NCBI GenBank assembly: GCA_963706785.1
Contig: CAVPNJ010000009.1
Coordinates: 1 to 64,000, forward strand
Length of the DNA stretch: 64,000 bases
Direction: 5' to 3'
Source of the DNA: Pollutimonas sp963706785
Lineage (GTDB): Bacteria > Pseudomonadota > Gammaproteobacteria > Burkholderiales > Burkholderiaceae_B
Shown here: one piece after another, positions 54,924 to 62,822 of the stretch
How positions within the stretch are numbered: the first letter of the stretch is position 1
Layout: the number at the start of each line of letters is the position of its first letter
The notes under the pieces: model-generated
The model's input: the letters and a program-made list of their open reading frames with translations, nothing else
What the model was told of the DNA's origin: nothing
Database searches by the model: none
Made by a program: the position numbers and the translations under genes

Positions 54924-55376
54924 TCAGAATACAGCATTCCCCATGTACTTCCCATCTTTTTTAAAATTGCCATCTTGCATTTCAACGCTGCAACGCGAGT
55001 TTCCGAAGAAGGCGACTTTGCCATCCTTCGCCACGATAACAGCCGCTTCCATATCGGAGTAAACCGCCGAATACTGGTAGCAGGTAAACCCGTACGTATT
55101 ACCGGACTTTTCTTTAGGTGGCTCGCCCAATTGCTCGAGTATCGGTGCGACATCTTGCCCTACGTCTACCGAGTTCAAAGTCGACTGCAACCTCTTTTGA
55201 CGATCGTCAGCGCCTGAAGCTGACCCGTCGGCACCGCTCAGTGTGGTTTTTGCCACTTTATAGCCGGCCTCGGCCATTTGCCCCGCAAGCATGGGCGTGC
55301 AACCAGCCAAAATCCCCGCCAGCAAACCGCACATCGTGAGCGCAATCGCGCCTCCCCTTCCATTTCGTTTTTCCAT
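54924..55376 (-). CDS. Lipoprotein, 150 aa, function unknown
   Basis: A 150-residue predicted lipoprotein; lipobox LLAGILAGC ends at Cys26. The C-terminal part (ILEQLGEPPKEKSGNTYGF and on) has the alpha-beta pattern of small outer-membrane lipoproteins of the BamE/SmpA type, but the match is weak. It is transcribed opposite to the stress genes. No ribosome site is obvious. Confidence 0.6.
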   Translation of the reverse strand: MEKRNGRGGAIALTMCGLLAGILAGCTPMLAGQMAEAGYKVAKTTLSGADGSASGADDRQKRLQSTLNSVDVGQDVAPILEQLGEPPKEKSGNTYGFTCYQYSAVYSDMEAAVIVAKDGKVAFFGNSRCSVEMQDGNFKKDGKYMGNAVF

Positions 55377-55530
55377 AACACCCTCATCTTTCCAGCCGCG
55401 TTGACGCGGTTATTTTGCATCGGCGACGACTGCACAGCTGTTCCCCGGCGGCACTTTTTCCGCCCGAGGAACAGATTACAGTATTCTGGAAGATGATGAG
55501 TAGATCGGCAAACGCTGGCACAAAATGGGC

Positions 55531-56061
55531 TCAGACGCTACGGACAATATCGACCCCTGACTCTGCTAGCGAAACCATTACGGCATCGCACTGGCGTTCA
55601 TCGCGTGGATGAATGACTAATGACCAACGGCCATTGTCTACGGCGGTCTGCACGCGCTGTATGACGAGTTGGTGATCAGGGCGGGAAGTAAGCAGGCCGC
55701 CCAACAGCAAGCCGGCGACGGCCCCAAAGAAGAGAAAAGCCAATGCGCTTAAGGCGCGCGAACTTTGAATTGCAGGAATATCCGCAGAATAAAGCGCCAT
55801 CCATAGCAATCCACCGGCCACGAGCCCCGCCAATCCAAGCACCAAGTGCGACCGGACAGCGGTTCTTACGATTCCTTGCGGTTCCGGCTCAAGCTTCTTC
55901 GCGTATTCTTTTTCGTTCGGCCCAATAAGTAAAACCTGTGTTGATTGCAGTCCCGCCTTGTTTCTTAACGAGTCGGCAGTGGCGCAGGCCGCCCCTTCGG
56001 TGTCAAACACTGCTGCGATTTTAGTAGTGGCTCGCTCGCCAAACAAAGCCTGCCAGGTCAT
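55531..56061 (-). CDS. Membrane protein with YflT-like N-terminal domain
   Basis: A 176-residue protein. The N-terminal 60 residues (KIAAVFDTEGAACATADSLR) look like the general-stress YflT fold, the middle has two membrane helices (about residues 73-93 and 103-123), and the end (QLVIQRVQTAVDNGRWSLVI) may be a cytoplasmic tail. It lies near the csbD-like gene, so stress control is plausible. No function known. Confidence 0.5.
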   Translation of the reverse strand: MTWQALFGERATTKIAAVFDTEGAACATADSLRNKAGLQSTQVLLIGPNEKEYAKKLEPEPQGIVRTAVRSHLVLGLAGLVAGGLLWMALYSADIPAIQSSRALSALAFLFFGAVAGLLLGGLLTSRPDHQLVIQRVQTAVDNGRWSLVIHPRDERQCDAVMVSLAESGVDIVRSV

Positions 56062-56150
56062 ACGGATCTCCTTCAGCCATGAGCCGATTGCGACGATGCC
56101 CTGTTAGCAAGAACCGTTCCTACTGATTTTCCACTTGTGCGCAGGCCATA

Positions 56151-56181
56151 CTGAACCCGCCCGCATAGCGGGCGGGTTCAG
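56151..56181. terminator. Perfect GC-rich hairpin after nirK
   Basis: CTGAACCCGCCCGC pairs with GCGGGCGGGTTCAG over 14 bases with a 3-base loop. It lies 14 bases beyond the nirK stop. There is no T tract, so it may act as an RNA 3' end protector or partial terminator. Confidence 0.55.
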
Positions 56182-56194
56182 CTTTGCGACCTGA

Positions 56195-57583
56195 TCAATG
56201 GCCAGAAGAATGATCTATTTTCTCGGTGGTATGGAAAATGGCAGGGTCTTCTTTGCCCGTGACCTTGAGTATTCCTGACAGGCCTTTTTCTAACCGCGAA
56301 AGTGCATGATCAACAAGAATGTAGTTTCCGGGAAAGTCTACCTTGAACTCCACCATGGTGGCCCCACCCGGTGGAACCAGCGTGGTCTGAATGTCAGTCA
56401 AGGGAGGGCTAGTCAATGAAGCTTGATCGTAAACCTTGTCGAATACCTCACCAATCACGTGGAAGCTGGATGTGAGGTTTGGCCCGCCCACGCCGAAAAA
56501 GATACGCACCGTTTCCCCAACGTTAGCCTGCAGCTTGTACTTTTCGGTCAGGGCACCCATCGACCCGTTAAACATCAGGTGCTCGGGGTTTTCATCAAGC
56601 AGCTTTTCCAGCGAAAATTCCTGCAGCCCCTGAGAACCGTGCTTTTGCGCCGTGTAGAGTTCGCCCTGCATTACGTAGAACTCGCGGTCTACCTTCGACA
56701 GGCCCTCTTCGGGCTCGACAAGTATCATCCCATACATGCCGTTGGTTATATGTTGGGCGACCATAGGTGTAGCGCAGTGGTACACAAATAGACCAGGATG
56801 CAACGCCTTAAAGGTGAAGCTTTTGGTTTGTCCGGGGGCTGCCTGAGTTACCGCGGCACCACCGCCGGGCCCCGTGACAGCGTGGAAATCGACCGAGTGA
56901 ATGTGCGTTGCGTCTTCAGCGTTTGAGAGGTTGACAGTAACGGTGTCGCCGACCCGGACGCGAATGAATGGGCCCGGAACCTTGTCATTAAAAGTCCAGT
57001 ACCTGTAGGTACTGCCGCTGGTAAGCTGGCCTATGACCTCGGTGGTCTTTAAGTCTACAGTAATGCTTCGAGGCTCACGCTTACCAGTGGGCTCGCCGAC
57101 TGAGGTGGGATCCTGGGAAATATCCAGGGCAGTGCTCTTGGTGGCCTCTTGCGGTTCGCCCACAATAAGCTTGCCGAACATGCCGGCCGCTTTATGGCCC
57201 GGCAATGTACATAGATACTCGAATGTACCGTTCTTATTGGCTCGGAATACGATAGCTGTCGCCGCTCCTTTACCGGTAATCTGGTCTGACTTCGCACCAA
57301 ATTCCGGTATGGCGATATCGTGAATGGCGCCATCGGCGTTCACCAGATTGATTTGAACGACAGCATTTTCGGGAACTTGCAAGTCGGGGTTAACTTGGCC
57401 TGCAATGGCACCAGCGTCGCCGACAAACACCAGCTTGCCTTCAGCAATTTCAGTTCGCAGCGTAAACGTAACAGTCGGCTGGTAAGTCACGGCGCCGCGT
57501 ACCAGTGGAGCGTCTGCAGCAAGCGCCGGAGAGGCCGCTGCGAATGGAAGGACTAAAGAGATGAGCAATAAAAATAGTCTCAT
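56195..57583 (-). CDS. nirK: Copper nitrite reductase with N-terminal cupredoxin domain
   Basis: A 462-residue periplasmic enzyme reducing nitrite to nitric oxide. Signal peptide 1-22 (cut near PALA-ADAP). Residues about 60-145 form an extra cupredoxin domain (IHDIAIPEFG, then FEYLCTLPGHKAAGMFGK gives the Cys-His-Met type 1 set). Then the two-domain NirK core follows: type 1 and type 2 His in THIHSVDFHAVTGPGGGA, YHC with the following His and Met in FVYHCATPMVAQHITNGMYG, and the last type 2 His in FHVIGEVFD. An N-terminal cupredoxin NirK is known from Hyphomicrobium. The nor genes lie downstream of a GT39 gene on the other strand. Confidence 0.92.
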   Translation of the reverse strand: MRLFLLLISLVLPFAAASPALAADAPLVRGAVTYQPTVTFTLRTEIAEGKLVFVGDAGAIAGQVNPDLQVPENAVVQINLVNADGAIHDIAIPEFGAKSDQITGKGAATAIVFRANKNGTFEYLCTLPGHKAAGMFGKLIVGEPQEATKSTALDISQDPTSVGEPTGKREPRSITVDLKTTEVIGQLTSGSTYRYWTFNDKVPGPFIRVRVGDTVTVNLSNAEDATHIHSVDFHAVTGPGGGAAVTQAAPGQTKSFTFKALHPGLFVYHCATPMVAQHITNGMYGMILVEPEEGLSKVDREFYVMQGELYTAQKHGSQGLQEFSLEKLLDENPEHLMFNGSMGALTEKYKLQANVGETVRIFFGVGGPNLTSSFHVIGEVFDKVYDQASLTSPPLTDIQTTLVPPGGATMVEFKVDFPGNYILVDHALSRLEKGLSGILKVTGKEDPAIFHTTEKIDHSSGH

Positions 57584-57786
57584 GTAAGGCTCCAGTGCAG
57601 TTTCAATTAGAACGGTCCAGTTCGCCTACAGCTATACTTCGAGCGCCGCTTTAGGCAAGCGTGACATCGATTTATGCGATCACTTTAGTGGCTGAACATT
57701 AGCACATAGTCTTTGAAACAACAAAGTTTTAAACGGCTAGTTGACCCTCCGTTTACAATTAGAAATCACTCCAGGAACATCCCGAT
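57584..57786. promoter_or_regulatory. nirK/GT39 divergent promoter region
   Basis: A 203-base gap with two dyads: CTTTGAAACAACAAAG (57711-57726) and ATCGATTTATGCGAT (57667-57681). Neither matches an FNR or NnrR box well. Promoters of both genes must lie here. Confidence 0.35.
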
Positions 57787-59391
57787 ATGCGGTCAGATTT
57801 CACCAAGGCGGGCCACGGTGCAAGCAATTCTGTTAATACTCCACTAATGCAGCAAGACAAAACCACCTTATTGAATCTTCGGGTATTGTGTTTTTTGGTA
57901 GGTATGGTCGCACTGTGGACGACGCTTTGCGCCATCAGCCACAGTGCTCCGGACCTTGATGGCATGGAGGAACTGGTATGGGCCTCTAGTCTGGAATTGG
58001 GTTACTACAAACATCCGCCCTTTCCGTCGTGGGTCATGCATGGCCTTACGCAGGTGTTCGGTCGATCGATCTGGTTAACCTTCTTCGCAGGACAGCTATG
58101 CTCGGCCTTTGCTTTATGGTTCGTGTGGTTACTCGGACGCGAGTTCACGACGCCTCGCAAGGCGTTCATCGTGATGCTGCTATTGTCGACAACGATCTAT
58201 TTTTCGTTGCGCGGCACAATTTATAATCACAACACGGCGCAGTTATGGTCGGTCGCAGCATCTACTTGGCTGCTCTATCGCGCGCTGCGCTATCAGCGAA
58301 CAAGCACATGGTTGTGGCTGGGAGCTGTCAGTGCGATAGCCATCATGACGAAATACAGCGCTGTCATTCAGTTTGCAGCTTTTTTCTGCTTCATGTTGCG
58401 ACAAGGCAGCTTTAAAGATTCTCGCAACCTCAAAGGTATTGCCGGTGCCTTCGCCACTTTCTTGCTCGTCGCCTCGCCACATGCATACTGGCTTGTCTTA
58501 AGCGCTTTCCAACCATTCCGCTATGCCGATACGGCGCTCAACGCTCAAAGCCACCTAGACGCCTTCGTGCAAATTTTTTGGTTCACGCTCGATCAATGCG
58601 CGCGCTTGAGCCCAATCTTGGTCGTCATGCTTATCTGGTGGCGTGGTAACCGCAAACTAGCAAATACGGCATTGCCCACCGCTGAAGGCCAAGGTGCAGC
58701 TTCCTATTGGGCCGGTTTGTCACGGTGGGATCGTTCCTTCCTGTTATGGGTCGGGCTTGCACCCATGGTATTGACCGTATCGGTCTCTGCGGTACTGGGG
58801 ACCAGGCTGCAGGCGTCGTGGGCCACTACCTTCTTCGTTTTATATGGCTTCTACGCGCTGCGATGGATGTATGGAAACGAGCAAATAAATCTGCGACGCA
58901 TCGCCATACTGGTCGTCATTTTGCATATTTTAATGGCCGTAGCTTATGCCGCGGCACGAGGTCCCATGGCCTGGCATATCGGGCGAGACGCCCGCTCTAC
59001 CTTTCCCGGGCCTGCCATTGCCACCGAAATGAATGCCATTTGGCAAAAGCACATTCCTGAATCTCCATTGGTGCTGGTCGCGTCGGATACTTGGCTGGGC
59101 GGGAATATCGCTATCAATAGTGGTCCTGGCGTGGAGGTGTTCGTTAACGCCGAATATGCAGAATCACCATGGCTTGACCCCGCCACCGCGCTCGATTGCG
59201 GAGCATTAGTAGTGCATAGCCAGCTCACAAAAGGTGAACCGGGAAGAGCCCTGAAAGAGCTTTTTAATCGGGCCCAGTGGCATGGCGTTACTGCGGTACA
59301 GTGGTCATCGGCTAAAAGTCCCGTTATCGATTTGCATTGGGCCATTATCCCGCCAACAAAGAAATGTTCAAGCGCCGCACACAAGCGCTAA
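57787..59391 (+). CDS. GT39/ArnT-like integral membrane glycosyltransferase
   Basis: A 534-residue membrane protein with about 11-12 helices. The N-terminal loop GMEELVWASSLELGYYKHPPF carries the acidic residue pattern of GT39/GT83 transferases, which move a sugar from a polyprenyl phosphate carrier to a periplasmic acceptor. The acceptor is unknown. Lies between nirK and the nor genes, which is unusual; a start at residue 21 (MQQDKTTLL) is possible. Confidence 0.82.
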   Translation: MRSDFTKAGHGASNSVNTPLMQQDKTTLLNLRVLCFLVGMVALWTTLCAISHSAPDLDGMEELVWASSLELGYYKHPPFPSWVMHGLTQVFGRSIWLTFFAGQLCSAFALWFVWLLGREFTTPRKAFIVMLLLSTTIYFSLRGTIYNHNTAQLWSVAASTWLLYRALRYQRTSTWLWLGAVSAIAIMTKYSAVIQFAAFFCFMLRQGSFKDSRNLKGIAGAFATFLLVASPHAYWLVLSAFQPFRYADTALNAQSHLDAFVQIFWFTLDQCARLSPILVVMLIWWRGNRKLANTALPTAEGQGAASYWAGLSRWDRSFLLWVGLAPMVLTVSVSAVLGTRLQASWATTFFVLYGFYALRWMYGNEQINLRRIAILVVILHILMAVAYAAARGPMAWHIGRDARSTFPGPAIATEMNAIWQKHIPESPLVLVASDTWLGGNIAINSGPGVEVFVNAEYAESPWLDPATALDCGALVVHSQLTKGEPGRALKELFNRAQWHGVTAVQWSSAKSPVIDLHWAIIPPTKKCSSAAHKR

Positions 59392-59411
59392 TGAACCAAA
59401 CAACAACGCTG

Positions 59412-59425
59412 TTAACAAACGTTAC
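59412..59425. promoter_or_regulatory. Candidate NnrR/FNR-type box before the nor genes
   Basis: TTAACAAACGTTAC is a TTAAC-N4-GTTA(A) inverted repeat, close to the FNR-family pattern TTGAT-N4-ATCAA used by NO-sensing NnrR/Dnr. It lies about 107 bases before the 41-codon gene. Inferred only. Confidence 0.35.
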
Positions 59426-59531
59426 AACCCTAGCCGCAATAAGCAGTTAGTGTATCGACAGCACTGCTTTCGTCATGCTGAAACTCCAAGTCGTTCCACC
59501 AAATGTTTTGGTCTATAACGGGGGTGTACTC

Positions 59532-59657
59532 ATGCAAGGTTCGACGCTGTATCAAACGCTAAAAATAGTAAGCAACGCCGTTCTTTTGCTTGGGGCCACG
59601 GCTATTGTCTATGCCGCATATATCTCAGTTAAGTACTGGTCTGGTATAGGCGTATAA
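59532..59657 (+). CDS. 41-residue single-helix membrane protein before norC
   Basis: A 41-codon frame starting MQGSTLYQTLKIVSNAVLLL; a GGGGG tract is about 7 bases upstream. Residues about 13-31 form one membrane helix. It ends 12 bases before norC, and the frame also opens at 59475 without a ribosome site. It resembles small accessory subunits that sit beside haem-copper oxidases and NorB, such as CcoQ or CcoS, in size and position only. Possibly a NorCB assembly or stability factor. Confidence 0.5.
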   Translation: MQGSTLYQTLKIVSNAVLLLGATAIVYAAYISVKYWSGIGV

Positions 59658-59669
59658 GCGGAGGCTGAC

Positions 59670-60539
59670 ATGAATAAAAAGCAAACCCGCTTATTCGCCG
59701 TAGCATCAACCGGCGTCGCCATCCTCGTTTTCCTTGGCCTTACCGTCGATACGCATCGTCAATTTCCGAAGTTGACAAACTCACACAACATAACGGAAAG
59801 CGTCATACGGGGACAAAATGTCTGGCATAAAAATAATTGCGTCAACTGCCACACCATGCTTGGGGAAGGCGCCTACTACGCGCCCGATCTGACAAAAATC
59901 ACCCAATTGCGCGGCACGCCTTACCTGACCGCGTTTATGAAGGATCCTTCTCAGTTCTACGACGAAACCCGGCATCGTCGCCTGATGCCCAAACAAAACA
60001 TCAACGACCAAGACATCGCCGACCTTATCGCCTTCATGGATTGGGTCAGCAAGGTAGATAATCAAGGCTGGCCGCCCCGCCCGATTTTGGTGACGGGGGG
60101 GTCGATCCCAGGCACTGATCTTTCAATGGCTCAACAGTCCGACCGCTCGAAGCCATCGCCAGCGGGCGACACCCCGCCGGGTGCTGCGCCAGTCGTCAGC
60201 ACCAATGATCCCATCGCGCTTGGCGAGTCATTATTCCGCTCGGTTACCCCGGCCTGTACCGCTTGCCACTCCACAGCGCCTGGCGTGAACCTTGCAGGAC
60301 CCACCCTGGCCGGTATCGCCACTCGTGCTCAACAGACATTGGCCGCGCCAGACTACAAAGGCAAGGCCAAGACAATTGAAGAGTTCATCCGCGAATCTAT
60401 TGTGGAACCCAGCGCGTATCTGCACCCCGGAGCAATGTATTCAGCAAACGGCACTTCATTCATGCCTACGACCTATACAAAAGACCTTAAGCCAGAACAG
60501 ATCGATCAATTGGTCGCCTATCTGGCAAGCTTTAAATAA
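59670..60539 (+). CDS. norC: Nitric oxide reductase cytochrome c subunit, dihaem fusion
   Basis: A 289-residue protein, about twice the usual NorC length of about 150. Residues 1-150 are a normal NorC: one N-terminal helix (about 10-27) and haem motif CVNCH (HKNNCVNCHTMLGEGAYYAP). After a Pro/Ser/Ala-rich linker (about 155-180) comes a second cytochrome c domain with CTACHS and a Met ligand candidate in SFMPTTYTKDLKPEQ. It delivers electrons to NorB in the inner membrane, haem side in the periplasm. Gap to norB is 41 bases. Confidence 0.93.
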   Translation: MNKKQTRLFAVASTGVAILVFLGLTVDTHRQFPKLTNSHNITESVIRGQNVWHKNNCVNCHTMLGEGAYYAPDLTKITQLRGTPYLTAFMKDPSQFYDETRHRRLMPKQNINDQDIADLIAFMDWVSKVDNQGWPPRPILVTGGSIPGTDLSMAQQSDRSKPSPAGDTPPGAAPVVSTNDPIALGESLFRSVTPACTACHSTAPGVNLAGPTLAGIATRAQQTLAAPDYKGKAKTIEEFIRESIVEPSAYLHPGAMYSANGTSFMPTTYTKDLKPEQIDQLVAYLASFK

Positions 60540-60580
60540 CGGGCCAAAAGCTAGACTCGACATATAAATGGGGAGTTGCC

Positions 60581-61966
60581 ATGCGTTATAAATCTCAATC
60601 AGTCGCTTATTGGTATTTTGCACTGGCGTTAATACTGTTCGGGTTGCAAATCGTCTTCGGTTTGCTATCGGCTGCCAAGTATCTGGGACCCGACCCTTTC
60701 CTGAACATTATGCCCTTCGATGTAACGAAAACAGTCCATACCAATTTGCTTATAGTCTGGTTGCTGACAGGTTTCATGGGGGCCACATACTGGATGGTGG
60801 TAGACGAATCGCGAGCCGAGCTATATAGCGTGAAGTTGGCGTATATTCAGCTGGGACTATGGGCCATCATGGGCGTCACCGCCATTATTGGGTATTTTTT
60901 CCGCTATGGAACGGGCAATAAATTCCTTGAGCAGCCCCTGCCCCACAAGCTGGTCATCGTTATCGTAATGCTTATGTTTCTGTACAACGTCGGCATGACC
61001 ATTAAGCGCTCGGGGCGATTCACCACCACCGAAGGCGTACTGCTGTTGGGTCTGGGCAGTTCAGCGGTTTTATACATACCTGCACTCTTCCATTACGAGA
61101 ATTACATTGTCTCGATTTTTTATCGCTGGTGGACCATCCATTTGTGGGTGGAAGGCGTTTGGGAAATGATCCAGGCGTCCTTCCTTGCGTATCTGCTTAT
61201 ACGCCTATCCGGCGCCGACCGCGAAGTCATGGAAAAATGGCTTTATGTCATCGTAGGACTGGTATTCATTGCGGGCATCCTGGGAACGGCTCACCATTAT
61301 TACTGGATAGGCGTACCAGGGTATTGGCTGCCGATAGGGGGCTTTTTCAGCGCGCTGGAACCCGTTGCCCTAATGGGCATGGCCATGTATGCCTACTCCG
61401 CCATGCGCCGTTCAGGCCTTAATCATCCGAATACCCTTGCACTGCACTGGACGCTCGGGAGCGCGGTCTTTGGCCTGTTTGGGGCCGGACTGCTAGGGCT
61501 TGCTCACACCTTCCCCGATATCAATAAATGGACCCACGGAACGCTCGTCACAGCCATGCACGGGCATGCGGCATTTTTCGGTGCCTATGCAATGATCGTC
61601 ATGGCCATGATTGCGTATGCCATGCCTTCAATAACACGCGACAGTCCCGAAAAAGGCAGCACCATCGGCTACTGGGCGTTCTGGCTCCAGGTCAGCGGGA
61701 TGTTCGGCATGACGCTGTCCTTCGCGACGGCAGGAATTGGCCAGGTTTATCTGGAACGTGTACTGGGCATTGGCTACCTCGACGTACAGCTGAAAATCCA
61801 GGTGCATTTCCTTATGCTGATTGCGTGCGCTTCCTTGTTTGCTATAGGAGTCGGTTTGTTTATTTATGATTTCTTCCGACATGCGCCGCGGATAGGCATT
61901 GTCGCCAACGACACTAGAGCCTCTACCCTTGGTGCGCCTGCCGTAAGCGGCGGTCGTGCAAGTTGA
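60581..61966 (+). CDS. norB: Nitric oxide reductase subunit B
   Basis: A 461-residue cNOR catalytic subunit with twelve membrane helices; reduces NO to N2O using electrons from NorC. The conserved stretches WVEGVWEMIQASFLAYLLIR, GTAHHYYWIGVPGYWLPIGG and GTLVTAMHGHAAFFGAYAMI hold the haem b, haem b3 and FeB His ligands and the cNOR Glu. Length normal, SD GGGGAG before the ATG. Together with norC, norQ and norD it forms one unit. Confidence 0.96.
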   Translation: MRYKSQSVAYWYFALALILFGLQIVFGLLSAAKYLGPDPFLNIMPFDVTKTVHTNLLIVWLLTGFMGATYWMVVDESRAELYSVKLAYIQLGLWAIMGVTAIIGYFFRYGTGNKFLEQPLPHKLVIVIVMLMFLYNVGMTIKRSGRFTTTEGVLLLGLGSSAVLYIPALFHYENYIVSIFYRWWTIHLWVEGVWEMIQASFLAYLLIRLSGADREVMEKWLYVIVGLVFIAGILGTAHHYYWIGVPGYWLPIGGFFSALEPVALMGMAMYAYSAMRRSGLNHPNTLALHWTLGSAVFGLFGAGLLGLAHTFPDINKWTHGTLVTAMHGHAAFFGAYAMIVMAMIAYAMPSITRDSPEKGSTIGYWAFWLQVSGMFGMTLSFATAGIGQVYLERVLGIGYLDVQLKIQVHFLMLIACASLFAIGVGLFIYDFFRHAPRIGIVANDTRASTLGAPAVSGGRAS

Positions 61967-61973
61967 CCGGATA

Positions 61974-62804
61974 ATGTCAATCGGAAAGTCCAATATTGCA
62001 GAATTCGGCATCGCCTCGACCCATGGCGACGCCGAGCCTTTCTACATGCCGTCCAGTGACGAAGTCCTCGTATTCGAACAATGTCACAGACATCAGTTGG
62101 CAGTCATGCTTAAAGGACCTACCGGCTGTGGCAAGACGCGATTTGTCGAATATATGGCGTGGCGACTAGGGCGCCCCCTTATTACCGTTTCCTGCCACGA
62201 CGACCTTACCGCCAGCGATCTAGTGGGAAGATTCCTAATTCATCATAACGATACAGTCTGGAAAGACGGTCCACTGGCGAACGCTGCTCGGCAAGGGGCC
62301 ATCTGCTACCTAGATGAAGTGGTTGAAGCCCGACAGGACACGATCGTGGTACTGCATTCGCTCACCGACTACCGGCGCACCTTATCGCTCGAAAAAACGG
62401 GTGAGCTTATTACGGCTTCCCCGGAATTTCAGCTGGTGGTGTCCTATAACCCGGGGTATCAGCGTATGCTCAAGGACATGAAACCCAGTACGCGCCAGAG
62501 GTTTGTTGCGCTGGAATTCGATTTCCCGCCGATCGAACGCGAGTCAACCATAGTTATGCATGAAGGCTGCGTCGACGCGGGTACCGCCCACTCGCTTGTC
62601 ACAATGGCCCATAAATTGCGCAGCCTTCATGATCGCGGACTGGCTGAAGTGCCGAGCACGAGACTCTTGGTGGCAACCGCGAAGCTTATCGCCAGCGGCA
62701 CACCGTTACGACGGGCATGTTATGCCGGGCTCATCGCGCCTCTATCCGACGATGCCACCCTGATAGGGGCCATGCGGGATCTTGTCGATCTCAGCTTTCC
62801 CTAA
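61974..62804 (+). CDS. norQ: NorQ/CbbQ family AAA+ ATPase
   Basis: About 276 residues. Walker A GPTGCGKT (LKGPTGCGKTRFVEYMAWRLG) and Walker B GAICYLDEVVEA are seen, then SYNPGYQRMLKDMKPSTRQR with the arginine finger. With NorD it forms the MoxR-like AAA+/VWA machine that activates the NO reductase, likely for iron insertion. The ATG at 61974 has a weak ribosome site; a GTG at 61956 would overlap norB by 11 bases. Confidence 0.92.
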   Translation: MSIGKSNIAEFGIASTHGDAEPFYMPSSDEVLVFEQCHRHQLAVMLKGPTGCGKTRFVEYMAWRLGRPLITVSCHDDLTASDLVGRFLIHHNDTVWKDGPLANAARQGAICYLDEVVEARQDTIVVLHSLTDYRRTLSLEKTGELITASPEFQLVVSYNPGYQRMLKDMKPSTRQRFVALEFDFPPIERESTIVMHEGCVDAGTAHSLVTMAHKLRSLHDRGLAEVPSTRLLVATAKLIASGTPLRRACYAGLIAPLSDDATLIGAMRDLVDLSFP

Positions 62805-62822
62805 AGCGATCCGGTATCAACT

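Noticed and set aside
57667..57726. Possible FNR/NnrR box near nirK
   Set aside because: Dyads there do not match TTGAT-N4-ATCAA; reported only as a region.
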